DNA of 64,000 nucleotides from positions 2,976,001-3,040,000 of the forward strand of contig NZ_CP151803.1 of assembly GCF_038446955.1 (NCBI RefSeq), in the 5' to 3' direction. Every line of letters starts with the position of its first letter. The first letter of the stretch is position 1. Source of the DNA: Pedobacter sp. FW305-3-2-15-E-R2A2. Lineage in GTDB: Bacteria; Bacteroidota; Bacteroidia; Sphingobacteriales; Sphingobacteriaceae. The notes below the pieces were generated by a model. It was not told where the DNA came from, did no database searches, and was given only the letters and a program-made list of their open reading frames with translations. The position numbers were made by a program, and so were the translations under genes. Of the stretch, positions 51,990 to 60,571 are shown in pieces.

Positions 51990-54464
51990 CTATCTTTCTG
52001 CAGAAATCAACTCAAATTCAATGCTGATCGAGAGTCCATGATCAGATACGATCTCCGCTGTTCCGCCAAGTTGTTCGGCCAATCCCCGGATCAGTGTCAT
52101 TCCCATAGTCTTACCCTGATCGAGATCCTTCGGCAGACCTGTGCCGTTGTCTTTGATCTGAAAAATGTACTTTTCATTTGAGCCTTTGCGGAGACTGATC
52201 TGGGTTTCTCCCGGACGATCATCGGGAAATGCATATTTAATGATATTGGTAATGGCCTCATTAATGATCAGTCCGAGGGGAGTAGCCTGCGTAATATCGA
52301 AAGATATTTTAGGAATGTCAATGATAAAATTGATCCTTTGACCAACATGAAAAGTATCGCAGAGAAACTTCATCAGGTCATGGATATAGGCATGGATATC
52401 TACGATATTCAGGTCCTCAGATTGAAAAAGTTTTTGATGGATCAGAGAGATCGACTGGATCCGGTTCTGGCTGTCCTTAATGGCAAGCCTGGCCTCTTCA
52501 TTGTCCAGATAATTGAGCTGTGAATTCAATAAACTGGCAACCACTTGCAGGTTGTTTTTGATCCGGTGATGGATTTCCTTAATGAGCCATTCCTTTTCAT
52601 TCAGGAGCTTTTCCTGACTTGCGAGCAGCAGCTCGAGGGAATGGTTCTTATTGGTAATGATCTGCTGTTGCGCTACAAGTTGCTGATTGGCTTTTTTACG
52701 GTGGTAGTAGTTGCGGTAAATCAGGCCCATAATGAGCAATAATGCAGCAATACCGGCCCATGTGATTTTGTTGGTGAGGTCTGCTTTTTGCAGTTTACCC
52801 AATTGAAGGATGCTTTCCTTCCGCAGCAACTGGTTGTCTTTCTCCTGTTGTTTAGACTGGTAACGAAGGGCAAGTTCGGAAATGGTCCGGTTTGCAGAGG
52901 CATGTAACAGGGAATCTGAGATTAACTTATAAAGTTTATAATGTACAATTGCCGAGTCCAGTCTGTTTGTAGCAGAATCCAGCTGGTACAAAGAGTGGTA
53001 GGCATCTTTAATTTTGGAAAGGGGATAGGTTCCCGCAGGCAGTAAAGCTATTTTGTTGAGATAAGTTCTGGCTTTGGCAAAGGATTTAATGTGCATGTAA
53101 AATGCGCCGATCATGTAAAAGCTTTCTGCTTTATGAAAAGAATGGCTGGGTATCTTCTTTCCCCAACGGATCATCTCCAGGAAATGCGCTTCTGCAAGGG
53201 CATTTTTTTTCAATGCCGCATAACATTCTCCCCTGATGCCGGAAATGATCATCCAGCCCAGCTCGGATACTTCTACTTTTCTGATGTTGGCATCCACGAT
53301 CTTGAATACTTCTGCGATCTTCCCTTGGGTAATTAGTTGATCTGCAAGGTTTTTGACTGCGGTAAGTCTCGCGTCACTTTCCCTGGGATTGGTCCGGTCC
53401 ACCGCCTTCCGGAAATAGTCAATGCTTCGCTGTGTATCTCCCATAACTCCATAAATCCTGGCCAGGTTGCTATAAAAATAACCTGCGGAAGCATCGCTTT
53501 CCGTCAGCTCCATATAGTCTATCGCGGAAATTGCATAAGATAAGGCCGCTTTCTGGGCTCCGCTGAATTGGTTAATCGCCGACAACAGGTCGTAGGTAAA
53601 TTGCAGGTTTTTATACCCCAGCTGCTGGTATCTTTTGAGCACCGAAAGAAGTTGCTGTTCCGCGAGTTTAAGATTCCCCAGATTTAGGTTTACATCCGCA
53701 ATTCCTTTCGCCATCCCGATTTCCTGTTCCGTCCGGCCAATTTTTTTATAATACGCTAGTGCAAGTTCATAGAACCTGATTTTCTCCGTTCCAAAAGGCA
53801 GATGGTCTCCAATTCTTGAAGCGGTGGCTGCTGCCACCTCCTCATCTTCGCTGGATTCGCAATCCTTTAAAAGCCGGGCAAAATGTTCGTCTGATTTTTG
53901 CCGCTGACCGCCTTCCCGGTAGCAGTCGCAAAGGTAAAGTTCGGCCTCATGTACCAATTTAAGGGCTTTCTTAGCGCCGGCGATTTTTTTTGCCTGTAGG
54001 AGAAAGTTAGCCGCAGTATCGAGATCGGTCTTATATTCTGCTCTTTTGTAAATAAAATAGCTGCCTGCATTGATGAGCATTCTGGCTTTGGTCAGCTCGT
54101 CCATACCTGAGGTCAGGGCAAGGGCAGCTTTAGTGGCGCCTTTCCTCAACAGTACTTCTGCAAGGACAGTCCTGCTTTCTTTATCGACTGCAGTGAGCTG
54201 ACCGCTTTTACCGGCATCTGTCGCCGCGACTGCAAAGAAATAAGCACTGTCCAGATTTTGTTTCGTATCGGACTTATTATAGAGGTAAAACCTGCTCAGC
54301 TTGATCTGGTAAACGGCTCTGTTTTCTGCATCCTTCTGTTTGGACAACAAGGCCCTGAGCTCGGACAGGCTATTCCGCAGATTGGTCTGGGCAATACCTG
54401 GCAGGTAGTGCAGACATAAAATCAAGCATAGAATAAGATAGCGATGCTTAATCGGTAAATTCAT
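51990..54464 (-). CDS. TPR-containing sensor histidine kinase, HisKA_2 type
   Basis: An 824-residue sensor kinase: signal peptide (LILCLILCLHYLPGIAQ), a periplasmic TPR array of some 500 residues, one membrane helix near residue 575 (TWAGIAALLLIMGLIYRNYY), then a HisKA_2 dimerisation domain with phospho-acceptor motif KEIHHRIKNNLQVVASLLNS, and an ATPase domain with N-box NEAITNIIKYAFP and G1 box DNGTGLP. HisKA_2 kinases phosphorylate a response regulator, here surely the product of the upstream gene, whose end overlaps this start by 17 bases. The regulator-first gene order and overlap point to a matched two-component pair. Confidence 0.93.
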   Translation of the reverse strand: MNLPIKHRYLILCLILCLHYLPGIAQTNLRNSLSELRALLSKQKDAENRAVYQIKLSRFYLYNKSDTKQNLDSAYFFAVAATDAGKSGQLTAVDKESRTVLAEVLLRKGATKAALALTSGMDELTKARMLINAGSYFIYKRAEYKTDLDTAANFLLQAKKIAGAKKALKLVHEAELYLCDCYREGGQRQKSDEHFARLLKDCESSEDEEVAAATASRIGDHLPFGTEKIRFYELALAYYKKIGRTEQEIGMAKGIADVNLNLGNLKLAEQQLLSVLKRYQQLGYKNLQFTYDLLSAINQFSGAQKAALSYAISAIDYMELTESDASAGYFYSNLARIYGVMGDTQRSIDYFRKAVDRTNPRESDARLTAVKNLADQLITQGKIAEVFKIVDANIRKVEVSELGWMIISGIRGECYAALKKNALAEAHFLEMIRWGKKIPSHSFHKAESFYMIGAFYMHIKSFAKARTYLNKIALLPAGTYPLSKIKDAYHSLYQLDSATNRLDSAIVHYKLYKLISDSLLHASANRTISELALRYQSKQQEKDNQLLRKESILQLGKLQKADLTNKITWAGIAALLLIMGLIYRNYYHRKKANQQLVAQQQIITNKNHSLELLLASQEKLLNEKEWLIKEIHHRIKNNLQVVASLLNSQLNYLDNEEARLAIKDSQNRIQSISLIHQKLFQSEDLNIVDIHAYIHDLMKFLCDTFHVGQRINFIIDIPKISFDITQATPLGLIINEAITNIIKYAFPDDRPGETQISLRKGSNEKYIFQIKDNGTGLPKDLDQGKTMGMTLIRGLAEQLGGTAEIVSDHGLSISIEFELISAER

Positions 54465-56391
54465 ACGAAATCCCCAGTTTTTTAATTTTAGAATTTAGCG
54501 TCGTGGAAGGAATATTCAACAACTCGGCGGCCCCTCCCGGACCAGATATCTTTCCTTTACATAAATGGAGGATTTCCAGGATATATGCTTTTTCCACTTC
54601 TTCAAGGGTCTTCATTTTTCCGGTTGCAGGCTGACTTCCGGTAAGGTTCAGATTTCCGTTCATAGGCTGTTCAGTCTGCACTCCCGGCGCAAGTCCGGTA
54701 TCGGTTATTTCAGTTCCGGAACTCAGTAATACTGCCCGCTCAATCAGGTGTTCCAGTTCCCTGATATTACCGGGCCAGTCGTAATCGATCAATTGCTGAA
54801 GTGCCGCAGCAGAAATGGATTTGACCGGCCTTTCAGATTTGCTGCTGTACTTTTCGATGAAATGAATGGCAAGGGCTTCGATGTCTTCTTTCCGTTGTCG
54901 TAAGGAGGGAAGTTCGATCGGAAATACGTTGAGCCTGTAATAGAGGTCCAGCCGGAACCTTCCTTCTGCCACTTCTTTTTCCAGGTTGCGGTTGGTCGCG
55001 GTAATGATCCGTACGTTTATCTTTTTCGTTTGATTTGCCCCAAGGCGTTCAATCTCTTTTTCCTGAAGGACACGAAGGAGCTTAACCTGAGCCTCCAATG
55101 GCAGTTCGCCGATTTCATCTAAAAACAGGGTTCCACCATCTGCCTGCTCAAATTTCCCGATCCTTCTGTCGCTGGCACCGGTAAAAGCACCTTTTTCATG
55201 ACCAAAAAGGGTAGATTCAATTAAGGGGAGCGGCAAGGCTGCACAGTTTACCGTCACCATCTTTTTCCCTTTTCTAGGGGAGAGTTCATGCAGGATCTGA
55301 GCAATACGTTCTTTACCCGTTCCACTTTCCCCAAGAATGAGCACAGAAGTATCATCCGGAGCAACGATCTTCACCTTGTCAAATACAGAATTTAACAGTG
55401 GACTGTGGCCAATAATCCCATAAAAATGGGAGGGAGGCGATGGATTTACCTTGACCTCTTTAATTTCGGTCATTGGTTTGCTGAAGAATACTTCATCGAT
55501 CATTGCACTAAAAGGCGCCATGATCTGATTGGCCAGGTCTACATGAATGCTGTTGTAAAGTTCTCCTTCTTTGCTGAAGAATACGGCTCTGTACATGTCG
55601 CCGTTAGGAGCCGTAATGCTGGCGACAATCGCAGATTCGAGTCCGAATTTATCTGAGATCACTTGCGTCCAGCGGTCTTCCATGCGTAGTTTTCTGAATT
55701 CGTAAGCGCAGTACAATTGCTTGTCGAGCTGCAATCCCAGCGGGTTCCAAAGTTTATAGTCGCGGGTAGATACGGAAAGCAGTTTGAGCATCGATTCTGT
55801 AGATTCCAGCTGATAGTTTCCGGAGGCTGATTTGATAACGTTGCAATCGCGCGAAGGGCTCCGGGGATTCATCCTGGTCAGAAACAGCTGATCGAAAGGT
55901 AAAACAGGTTGCAGCAATTGCGCAATTTGCTTTACTTTTTCTGCACTGGCTTCCTTTTTTACAGTGATCCCTGCCAATTGCTGTACCAGTCCCATCTGGT
56001 GCCCGATGTTATACTTGATGTTTTGCCCATGCCGGTATTGTGCGATATCGAGCATGACCAACAGATCTTTCTCCCGGAATGGTTTGACCAGAAATCCATA
56101 GGGCAATGTCGCTTTAGCGGCCTGAAGAATGCTCTGGTTGGTATTTGCAGAAATGTAAATGAAGGGTATGTCCATATTAGAGAGCTGAATCCCTAAGTCT
56201 ATTCCGGTACGGTCCCCCTGCAGGAAAATATCAATAAGTACCCAGTCGGGCTGTTGTTCAGCGATGAGTTCCAAGGCCCTTGCTACTGAAGGTGCAATGC
56301 CACAGCTGTCGTACCCTGCTTTTTTTAGCATCAGGCTGAGGTCATTGGCGACGATAAACTCGTCCTCTACGATCAAAATCTTATCTTTCAT
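54448..56391 (-). CDS. Sigma-54-dependent response regulator (receiver, middle domain, AAA+, Fis)
   Basis: A 647-residue enhancer-binding regulator. The receiver domain (1-120) has phospho-acceptor Asp54 in VLIDIFLQG, the acidic pair Glu9-Asp10, and the conserved Lys in VKPF. A 190-residue middle region of GAF-like size follows. The AAA+ domain (about 325-560) has Walker A GESGTGKE, the sigma-54 contact loop GAFTGA, Walker B GGTLFLDEIGEL and an arginine-finger region. The C-terminal Fis-type helix-turn-helix is SGPGGAAELLNIPSTTLNSK. It should activate sigma-54 promoters when phosphorylated. Its own upstream region has a matching -24/-12 candidate and a TTTACGA dyad, suggesting autoactivation. 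Confidence 0.95.
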   Translation of the reverse strand: MKDKILIVEDEFIVANDLSLMLKKAGYDSCGIAPSVARALELIAEQQPDWVLIDIFLQGDRTGIDLGIQLSNMDIPFIYISANTNQSILQAAKATLPYGFLVKPFREKDLLVMLDIAQYRHGQNIKYNIGHQMGLVQQLAGITVKKEASAEKVKQIAQLLQPVLPFDQLFLTRMNPRSPSRDCNVIKSASGNYQLESTESMLKLLSVSTRDYKLWNPLGLQLDKQLYCAYEFRKLRMEDRWTQVISDKFGLESAIVASITAPNGDMYRAVFFSKEGELYNSIHVDLANQIMAPFSAMIDEVFFSKPMTEIKEVKVNPSPPSHFYGIIGHSPLLNSVFDKVKIVAPDDTSVLILGESGTGKERIAQILHELSPRKGKKMVTVNCAALPLPLIESTLFGHEKGAFTGASDRRIGKFEQADGGTLFLDEIGELPLEAQVKLLRVLQEKEIERLGANQTKKINVRIITATNRNLEKEVAEGRFRLDLYYRLNVFPIELPSLRQRKEDIEALAIHFIEKYSSKSERPVKSISAAALQQLIDYDWPGNIRELEHLIERAVLLSSGTEITDTGLAPGVQTEQPMNGNLNLTGSQPATGKMKTLEEVEKAYILEILHLCKGKISGPGGAAELLNIPSTTLNSKIKKLGISYEFTD

Positions 56392-56417
56392 TCCTGCTCA
56401 TTTCAGGGTTATCATTT

Positions 56418-56433
56418 ACCAAATAAAATGCCA
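56418..56433 (-). promoter_or_regulatory. Candidate sigma-54 promoter of the response regulator-kinase operon
   Basis: Read on the minus strand: TGGCATTTTATTTGGT, fitting TGGCAyn-N4-TTGsw of sigma-54 promoters with the -12 word TTGGT in place of TTGCT. The same variant and spacing occur at 57751-57766 before the divergent operon. The start codon lies about 27 bases downstream of the -12 word, so the leader is about 17 bases. Confidence 0.58.
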
Positions 56434-56494
56434 TGCCTTAAGGCTTTGATTTGCTTTGCTTTAGGTGTTTCCGGCAAAGTACAATTGATGATAT

Positions 56495-56510
56495 ATCGTG
56501 AATTTACGAT
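56495..56510. promoter_or_regulatory. TTTACGA dyad, putative enhancer of the response regulator promoter
   Basis: ATCGTGAATTTACGAT is a 16-base near-perfect palindrome (one mismatched pair) built from two TTyACGA half-sites. It lies 62-77 bases upstream of the -24 word at 56433, a normal distance for an enhancer-binding protein. The same half-site recurs at 57643-57684. Confidence 0.55.
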
Positions 56511-56519
56511 TTCATTCTG

Positions 56520-57647
56520 CTAACGCAGTATATGTTTTCTCAAGATGTTCAGTTTCTTGAGTTTAGAGTTTAAGGTTGTGGCCGGGACACCGAGTATTTT
56601 TGCGGCTCCTGCCGGACCCGATATTTTACCGGCACAAAGCTTCAATACAGACAGGATATGACTGCGTTCATTTTCAGCGATGGTCTTAATGTTGGAAACC
56701 TGATCTGTTGCAGGGATTCTTCCCGCTGCAACCGGAAGGGAGACGTCTTTGATGACTGCTCCTTTTGTCAGGAGTACACTCCGTTCCATCACATGTTCCA
56801 GTTCTCTGATGTTTCCTGGCCATTCATGCGCCATGAGCATTTTAAGCGCCTTTTTAGACAACTGTTTAGGCTTGTCTGCGTTTTTCATGGCCAGCTTGCG
56901 GAGAAAATGAGAAGAAAGTTGCTCAATGTCTTCTTTTCTTGCTCTTAGCGGAGGCAACTGGATTGGAAAGACATTTAGCCGGTAGAAAAGATCGCTTCTG
57001 AACCTCCCTTCCTGTACCTCTTTCAGCAGGTCAAGATTGGTTGCGGCGATGATCCTTGCATCGGTATGAATCACTTTTTGTCCGCCCAGACGTTCGATTT
57101 CTTTTTCCTGTAAGGCCCGGAGTAGTTTTCCCTGAAGCTCCAGCGGGAGCTCGGCAATCTCATCGAGGAACAACGTACTGTTGTCGGCGAGTTCGAATTT
57201 ACCGATCCTGCGTTCCAGAGCACCGGTAAAGCTTCCTTTCTCATGTCCGAAGAGCTCGCTCTCGGCCAGATTGGAGGGTATGGAGGCACAATTGAGCTTA
57301 ACCATCGTTTTAAGCTTTCTGGAAGAGGCCTGGTGAATCGCTTTTGCAATCAGCTCTTTTCCAGTCCCAGTTTCGCCCAGAATCAATACCGTACTGCTGG
57401 AAGTGGCCACCTGTGCTACGGATCTCAACACCTGCAGGATCAAAGGACTGCTGCCCACGATATCCTCATCAAGGTAATTAAGGGATATTTCTTCCGCCTG
57501 CAGTAATTTTTCTTCTTCCAGTTGTTGTTGATAATCCGTAATTTCCTGTTGCTGCTTTGCGATAATTTCCCTTGCTGCCTTAAGCTCCTCAGAAAGTTGA
57601 ATGAGCATATCTGGTTCCCCGTATTTCATTACCCGAAGATAGGTCAT
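56520..57647 (-). CDS. Sigma-54-dependent activator without receiver domain
   Basis: A 375-residue enhancer-binding protein: a short coiled-coil N-terminus (residues 15-50, many Gln and Glu), then an AAA+ domain (about 60-300) with Walker A GETGTGKE, the loop GSFTGA in place of GAFTGA, Walker [12 protein letters not shown], and a C-terminal Fis helix-turn-helix ([20 protein letters not shown]). That last motif is nearly the same as in the neighbouring response regulator, so the two may share target sites. Having no receiver, it may be constitutive or controlled by another protein, or form mixed hexamers with the neighbour. Start alternatives are at 57647, 57629 and 57608; the first overlaps a palindromic site. 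Confidence 0.9.
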   Translation of the reverse strand: MTYLRVMKYGEPDMLIQLSEELKAAREIIAKQQQEITDYQQQLEEEKLLQAEEISLNYLDEDIVGSSPLILQVLRSVAQVATSSSTVLILGETGTGKELIAKAIHQASSRKLKTMVKLNCASIPSNLAESELFGHEKGSFTGALERRIGKFELADNSTLFLDEIAELPLELQGKLLRALQEKEIERLGGQKVIHTDARIIAATNLDLLKEVQEGRFRSDLFYRLNVFPIQLPPLRARKEDIEQLSSHFLRKLAMKNADKPKQLSKKALKMLMAHEWPGNIRELEHVMERSVLLTKGAVIKDVSLPVAAGRIPATDQVSNIKTIAENERSHILSVLKLCAGKISGPAGAAKILGVPATTLNSKLKKLNILRKHILR

Positions 57648-57684
57648 TTTACGATTATACGTAAATCGCTCTTCGTAAAATGAC
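57643..57684. promoter_or_regulatory. 12-bp inverted repeat with TTTACGA half-sites, putative enhancer of the stress operon
   Basis: GTCATTTTACGA (57643-57654) and TCGTAAAATGAC (57673-57684) are exact reverse complements separated by 18 bases; a further CGTAAA at 57660 makes an inner dyad with the left arm. It lies 67-108 bases upstream of the -24 word at 57751 and overlaps the start of the divergent activator gene. Confidence 0.6.
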
Positions 57685-57750
57685 GAAATAAAGTAAATTT
57701 TAATTTATGAAAATAAGATCAATGTGCTGTATTTCAGTGTCTTGATCCCT

Positions 57751-57766
57751 TGGTATGTTTGTTGGT
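57751..57766 (+). promoter_or_regulatory. Candidate sigma-54 promoter of the isochorismatase-amidohydrolase operon
   Basis: TGGTATGTTTGTTGGT: -24 word TGGTATG, 4 bases, -12 word TTGGT, the same variant as the minus-strand element at 56418-56433. The ATG at 57792 is about 26 bases downstream of the -12 word. It is placed next to two sigma-54 activator genes. Confidence 0.58.
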
Positions 57767-57791
57767 TAGTCCAGTTCAAAAATTTAAAATT

Positions 57792-58424
57792 ATGAAACCA
57801 TCACCAGATCTTTTATCGCCGGAAAACCATGCTTTAGTATTAATCGACTTTGAAGGCCAGATGGCTTTTGCTACAAAAAGCATTTCAATTACGGAATTGA
57901 GAACCAATGTGGCCATTATTGCCGGTGCTTCTCAGATTTTCAAGGTACCTACCATTGTGACCACAGTGGCAGAAGATTCTTTTGCCGGACCTGTATTTCC
58001 GGAAATCGAAGAATTCTATCCTCAGGCAACTTCAGGTTATATCGACCGGACTTCTATGAATACCTGGGAAGACGGACCGGCTTACAAAGCCATCACCGGT
58101 ACAGGAAAACAAAAATTGGTGCTTGCCGGCTTATGGACGGGCGTATGTATTGTAGGCCCTGCATTGTCTGCGTTGTCAGAAGGATTTGATGTTTTTGTCG
58201 TTACGGATGCCTGTGGAGATGTCAGTGCAGAAGCACACGAAAGAGCCATTCAAAGAATGGTCCATGCAGGGGTAAAACCGATTACTTCGGTTCAGTACAT
58301 CCTGGAACTGCAAAGAGACTGGGCAAGAACCGAAACTTATGTTGCGGTAACTGACCTGATGAAAAAGTATGGCGCAGGATATGGCCTGGGAATTCAGTAT
58401 GCACATAAAATGATCAAACACTAA
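57792..58424 (+). CDS. Isochorismatase-like cysteine hydrolase (YcaC type)
   Basis: A 210-residue isochorismatase-fold protein; the start is ATG 57792 (MKPSPDLLSPENHALVLIDF), since the longer frame opens at a TTG inside the promoter. Asp19 and the catalytic Cys119 (LAGLWTGVCIVGP) match the positions of the triad in YcaC. The lysine of the triad is not evident; RTSMNTW occupies its region. The reaction of YcaC-type proteins is not settled. It heads an operon with an amidohydrolase and is probably under sigma-54 control. Similar YcaC/amidohydrolase pairs are common in bacterial stress gene sets. Confidence 0.85.
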   Translation: MKPSPDLLSPENHALVLIDFEGQMAFATKSISITELRTNVAIIAGASQIFKVPTIVTTVAEDSFAGPVFPEIEEFYPQATSGYIDRTSMNTWEDGPAYKAITGTGKQKLVLAGLWTGVCIVGPALSALSEGFDVFVVTDACGDVSAEAHERAIQRMVHAGVKPITSVQYILELQRDWARTETYVAVTDLMKKYGAGYGLGIQYAHKMIKH

Positions 58425-58442
58425 TTGTCATTTCAGCTAAAA

Positions 58443-59822
58443 ATGAATATTAATTATCCTCATTTGGCGAAGGTACTGGCCATTTGTATTTGCTGTTCAA
58501 TGGCAACTGCATATGGCCAGGGCATTAAACTGATGCGCTACGATGAGGATTATAGTCAGCTGAAAGATTCGGTCAGGAATTTCTACAACACTTTGAAGTT
58601 CCTGCCGCTTTCGGCGGATAAAAAGGTATACCTCAGTTTTGGGGGGGAGATCAGGGAAGAATTCGGAGGGAAAATCAATGAGGATTGGATCAGAAATCAA
58701 GGGTTCAATTCTTCTTTTTTACAACGTTATTCGCTATATGCTGATTTGAATATTGGCGAAAGACTGCGCTTTTTTACACAGGTAAACAGTGCCCTGGAAA
58801 ATGGCAGTAAATATGGCCCTTCTCCGGTTGATGAAGATCAGCTTGCTGTTCAAAACCTGTTTGCGGAGTACCGGATCCTTAAAGATTCGTCCAATACACT
58901 GGTCCTTCGTGTGGGCCGGCAGGAAATCAACTATGGCTCAGGGAGGTTAATTTCAGTTAGAGAGGGGACAACGGTCAGGCAGTATTTTACAGGAGCTAAA
59001 GTTGGGTATGCGACACCCCGGTTTTCAATTGATGCCTTTGTTTTGGCCGCTGATGAAGTCAATTTTGGGGTCTTCGATAATCGCCCAAGCCATCAGGCCA
59101 ATCTTTGGGGTGCCTATTCAAATCTCCATATTCAAAAAGCCGGAAACTTCGATTTTTACTACTTAGGCATCAGACGCGACCAGGCGGAATTTGAGGAGGG
59201 CATCGCAAAGGAAGTCAGGCATACTGTAGCTACCCGATATTGGAAAAGTGGTGGCGGTTTTATCTATAATTTAGAGGCTGCCTATCAGTTCGGAAAATTT
59301 GGAAAGGGTGATATTGATGCCTGGACACTGGCCATTGAGTTGGGGTATACTTTTGAGAATACCAGATTTAAGCCTTCGATTAACCTGAGAAATGATTACA
59401 TCTCGGGAGATAAAAAAGCAGGAGACGGGAAACTGCAAACCTTTAATCCTTTATTTCCTAAAGGGGGCTATTTTGGTTTTAATCCGCTTATCGGGCCTTC
59501 TAATTTAATGGATTTACATCCTTACTTAACACTTGCCATCACGGATAAATTAACCGCTCAGGCGGATGTTGTTTTCAACTGGAGGTATTCATTAAAGGAT
59601 GGGATCTATCGCCCGGGCGGAAATTTTAACACCGCAGGTTCCATATCTAACCACCGCTTTATCGGTACTACTTATTTGTTAAGTGCAGATTATCAATTCA
59701 ATAAACACCTTTCGTTTAGTGCCGGCGGACAATATTTCCGGGTTGGCGATTTCATCAAAGACATCGTTCCGCTTTGGGACAATTCAAAGTTTTTTAATGC
59801 TCAGGTATCCTATAAATTTTAA
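58443..59822 (+). CDS. Alginate-export-family outer-membrane beta-barrel protein
   Basis: A 459-residue exported barrel; the start is ATG 58443, giving a signal peptide ending ATAYGQ. The motifs FGGEIREEFGGKINEDWIRN and RVGRQEINYGSGRLIS are typical of the alginate_exp family, and the chain ends in VSYKF as expected for an outer-membrane barrel. AlgE exports alginate in Pseudomonas, but most Bacteroidota members have no known substrate and may act as general or organic-acid porins. It starts 18 bases after the hydrolase, so it probably admits or releases a compound handled by the enzymes in this operon; that is inference. Confidence 0.85.
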   Translation: MNINYPHLAKVLAICICCSMATAYGQGIKLMRYDEDYSQLKDSVRNFYNTLKFLPLSADKKVYLSFGGEIREEFGGKINEDWIRNQGFNSSFLQRYSLYADLNIGERLRFFTQVNSALENGSKYGPSPVDEDQLAVQNLFAEYRILKDSSNTLVLRVGRQEINYGSGRLISVREGTTVRQYFTGAKVGYATPRFSIDAFVLAADEVNFGVFDNRPSHQANLWGAYSNLHIQKAGNFDFYYLGIRRDQAEFEEGIAKEVRHTVATRYWKSGGGFIYNLEAAYQFGKFGKGDIDAWTLAIELGYTFENTRFKPSINLRNDYISGDKKAGDGKLQTFNPLFPKGGYFGFNPLIGPSNLMDLHPYLTLAITDKLTAQADVVFNWRYSLKDGIYRPGGNFNTAGSISNHRFIGTTYLLSADYQFNKHLSFSAGGQYFRVGDFIKDIVPLWDNSKFFNAQVSYKF

Positions 59823-59833
59823 ACCATAAGAAA

Positions 59834-60541
59834 ATGAAAAACAACTTCAGAATAGCCATGATTATATTTTCTGTATTCGTTACAGGAACAGCATTTGGAC
59901 AAGCCAGCACCGCCATCGGGACGGCCAAAGTTTGGGGTACGATGGATGGAATTGCCATCGAAGGCGTCGTTCAGGGACCATCGGCGCAGCTGAGCGATTT
60001 GCAGATCGCTTGTGTTTTCGAATATACAGAAGGTGATATTTTTAATACGCCACCGGCACTTCCTCCGGCTTTAAATGGCCTGGTGCACTTAGATCAGGAT
60101 ATGAAAGGCCTGCTGACCGAAATCCGCAAAAGCGGGAAATTTCATGGTCATGCGAACGAAACGATTTTAATTTCCCCACCAAAAGGGACGATAGGTGGTA
60201 AAAAACTGCTTTTAATCGGTCTTGGCGACAGGAATAAATTTAGCCCGGATTTGATGACGGGAGTGGGGAGCGTTGCGATGAGAGAAGCGATTAAACTAGG
60301 CGTAGACAATTTTTCTTTTGCAAGTGATTTAAAAGATGCAGGAATTGACTCGCCAACGGCACTGGTTGCCGGAAACGTAGTGAGGGGTATTTTTGAAGCT
60401 TACCGGACACAAACCTGGTTAAAAGAAAAGAAGATGTCCACTTTTAAGCCGGTCTCAAGAGTAATCCTTCTGGCTGGTCCGGCATTTTTTACCACTGCGG
60501 GTGAAGGAATTCAGGAAGCAATCGCTGCCCTGAAAAATTAA
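59834..60541 (+). CDS. Exported M17 aminopeptidase N-terminal domain protein without catalytic domain
   Basis: A 235-residue secreted protein with signal peptide ending GTAFG. The mature part resembles the N-terminal macro-like domain of M17 leucyl aminopeptidases: ISPPKGTIGGKKLLLIGLGD, VGSVAMREAIKLGVDNFSFA and VAGNVVRGIFEAYRT. The chain ends before the M17 metal-binding catalytic domain, and no remnant of it follows. In M17 enzymes this domain aids oligomer assembly and substrate access; alone and in the periplasm its job is unknown. It lies 11 bases after the porin gene and 30 before the amidohydrolase. Confidence 0.78.
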   Translation: MKNNFRIAMIIFSVFVTGTAFGQASTAIGTAKVWGTMDGIAIEGVVQGPSAQLSDLQIACVFEYTEGDIFNTPPALPPALNGLVHLDQDMKGLLTEIRKSGKFHGHANETILISPPKGTIGGKKLLLIGLGDRNKFSPDLMTGVGSVAMREAIKLGVDNFSFASDLKDAGIDSPTALVAGNVVRGIFEAYRTQTWLKEKKMSTFKPVSRVILLAGPAFFTTAGEGIQEAIAALKN

Positions 60542-60571
60542 GAAATCAAATGGTAGCTAAATAAAGAAAAT

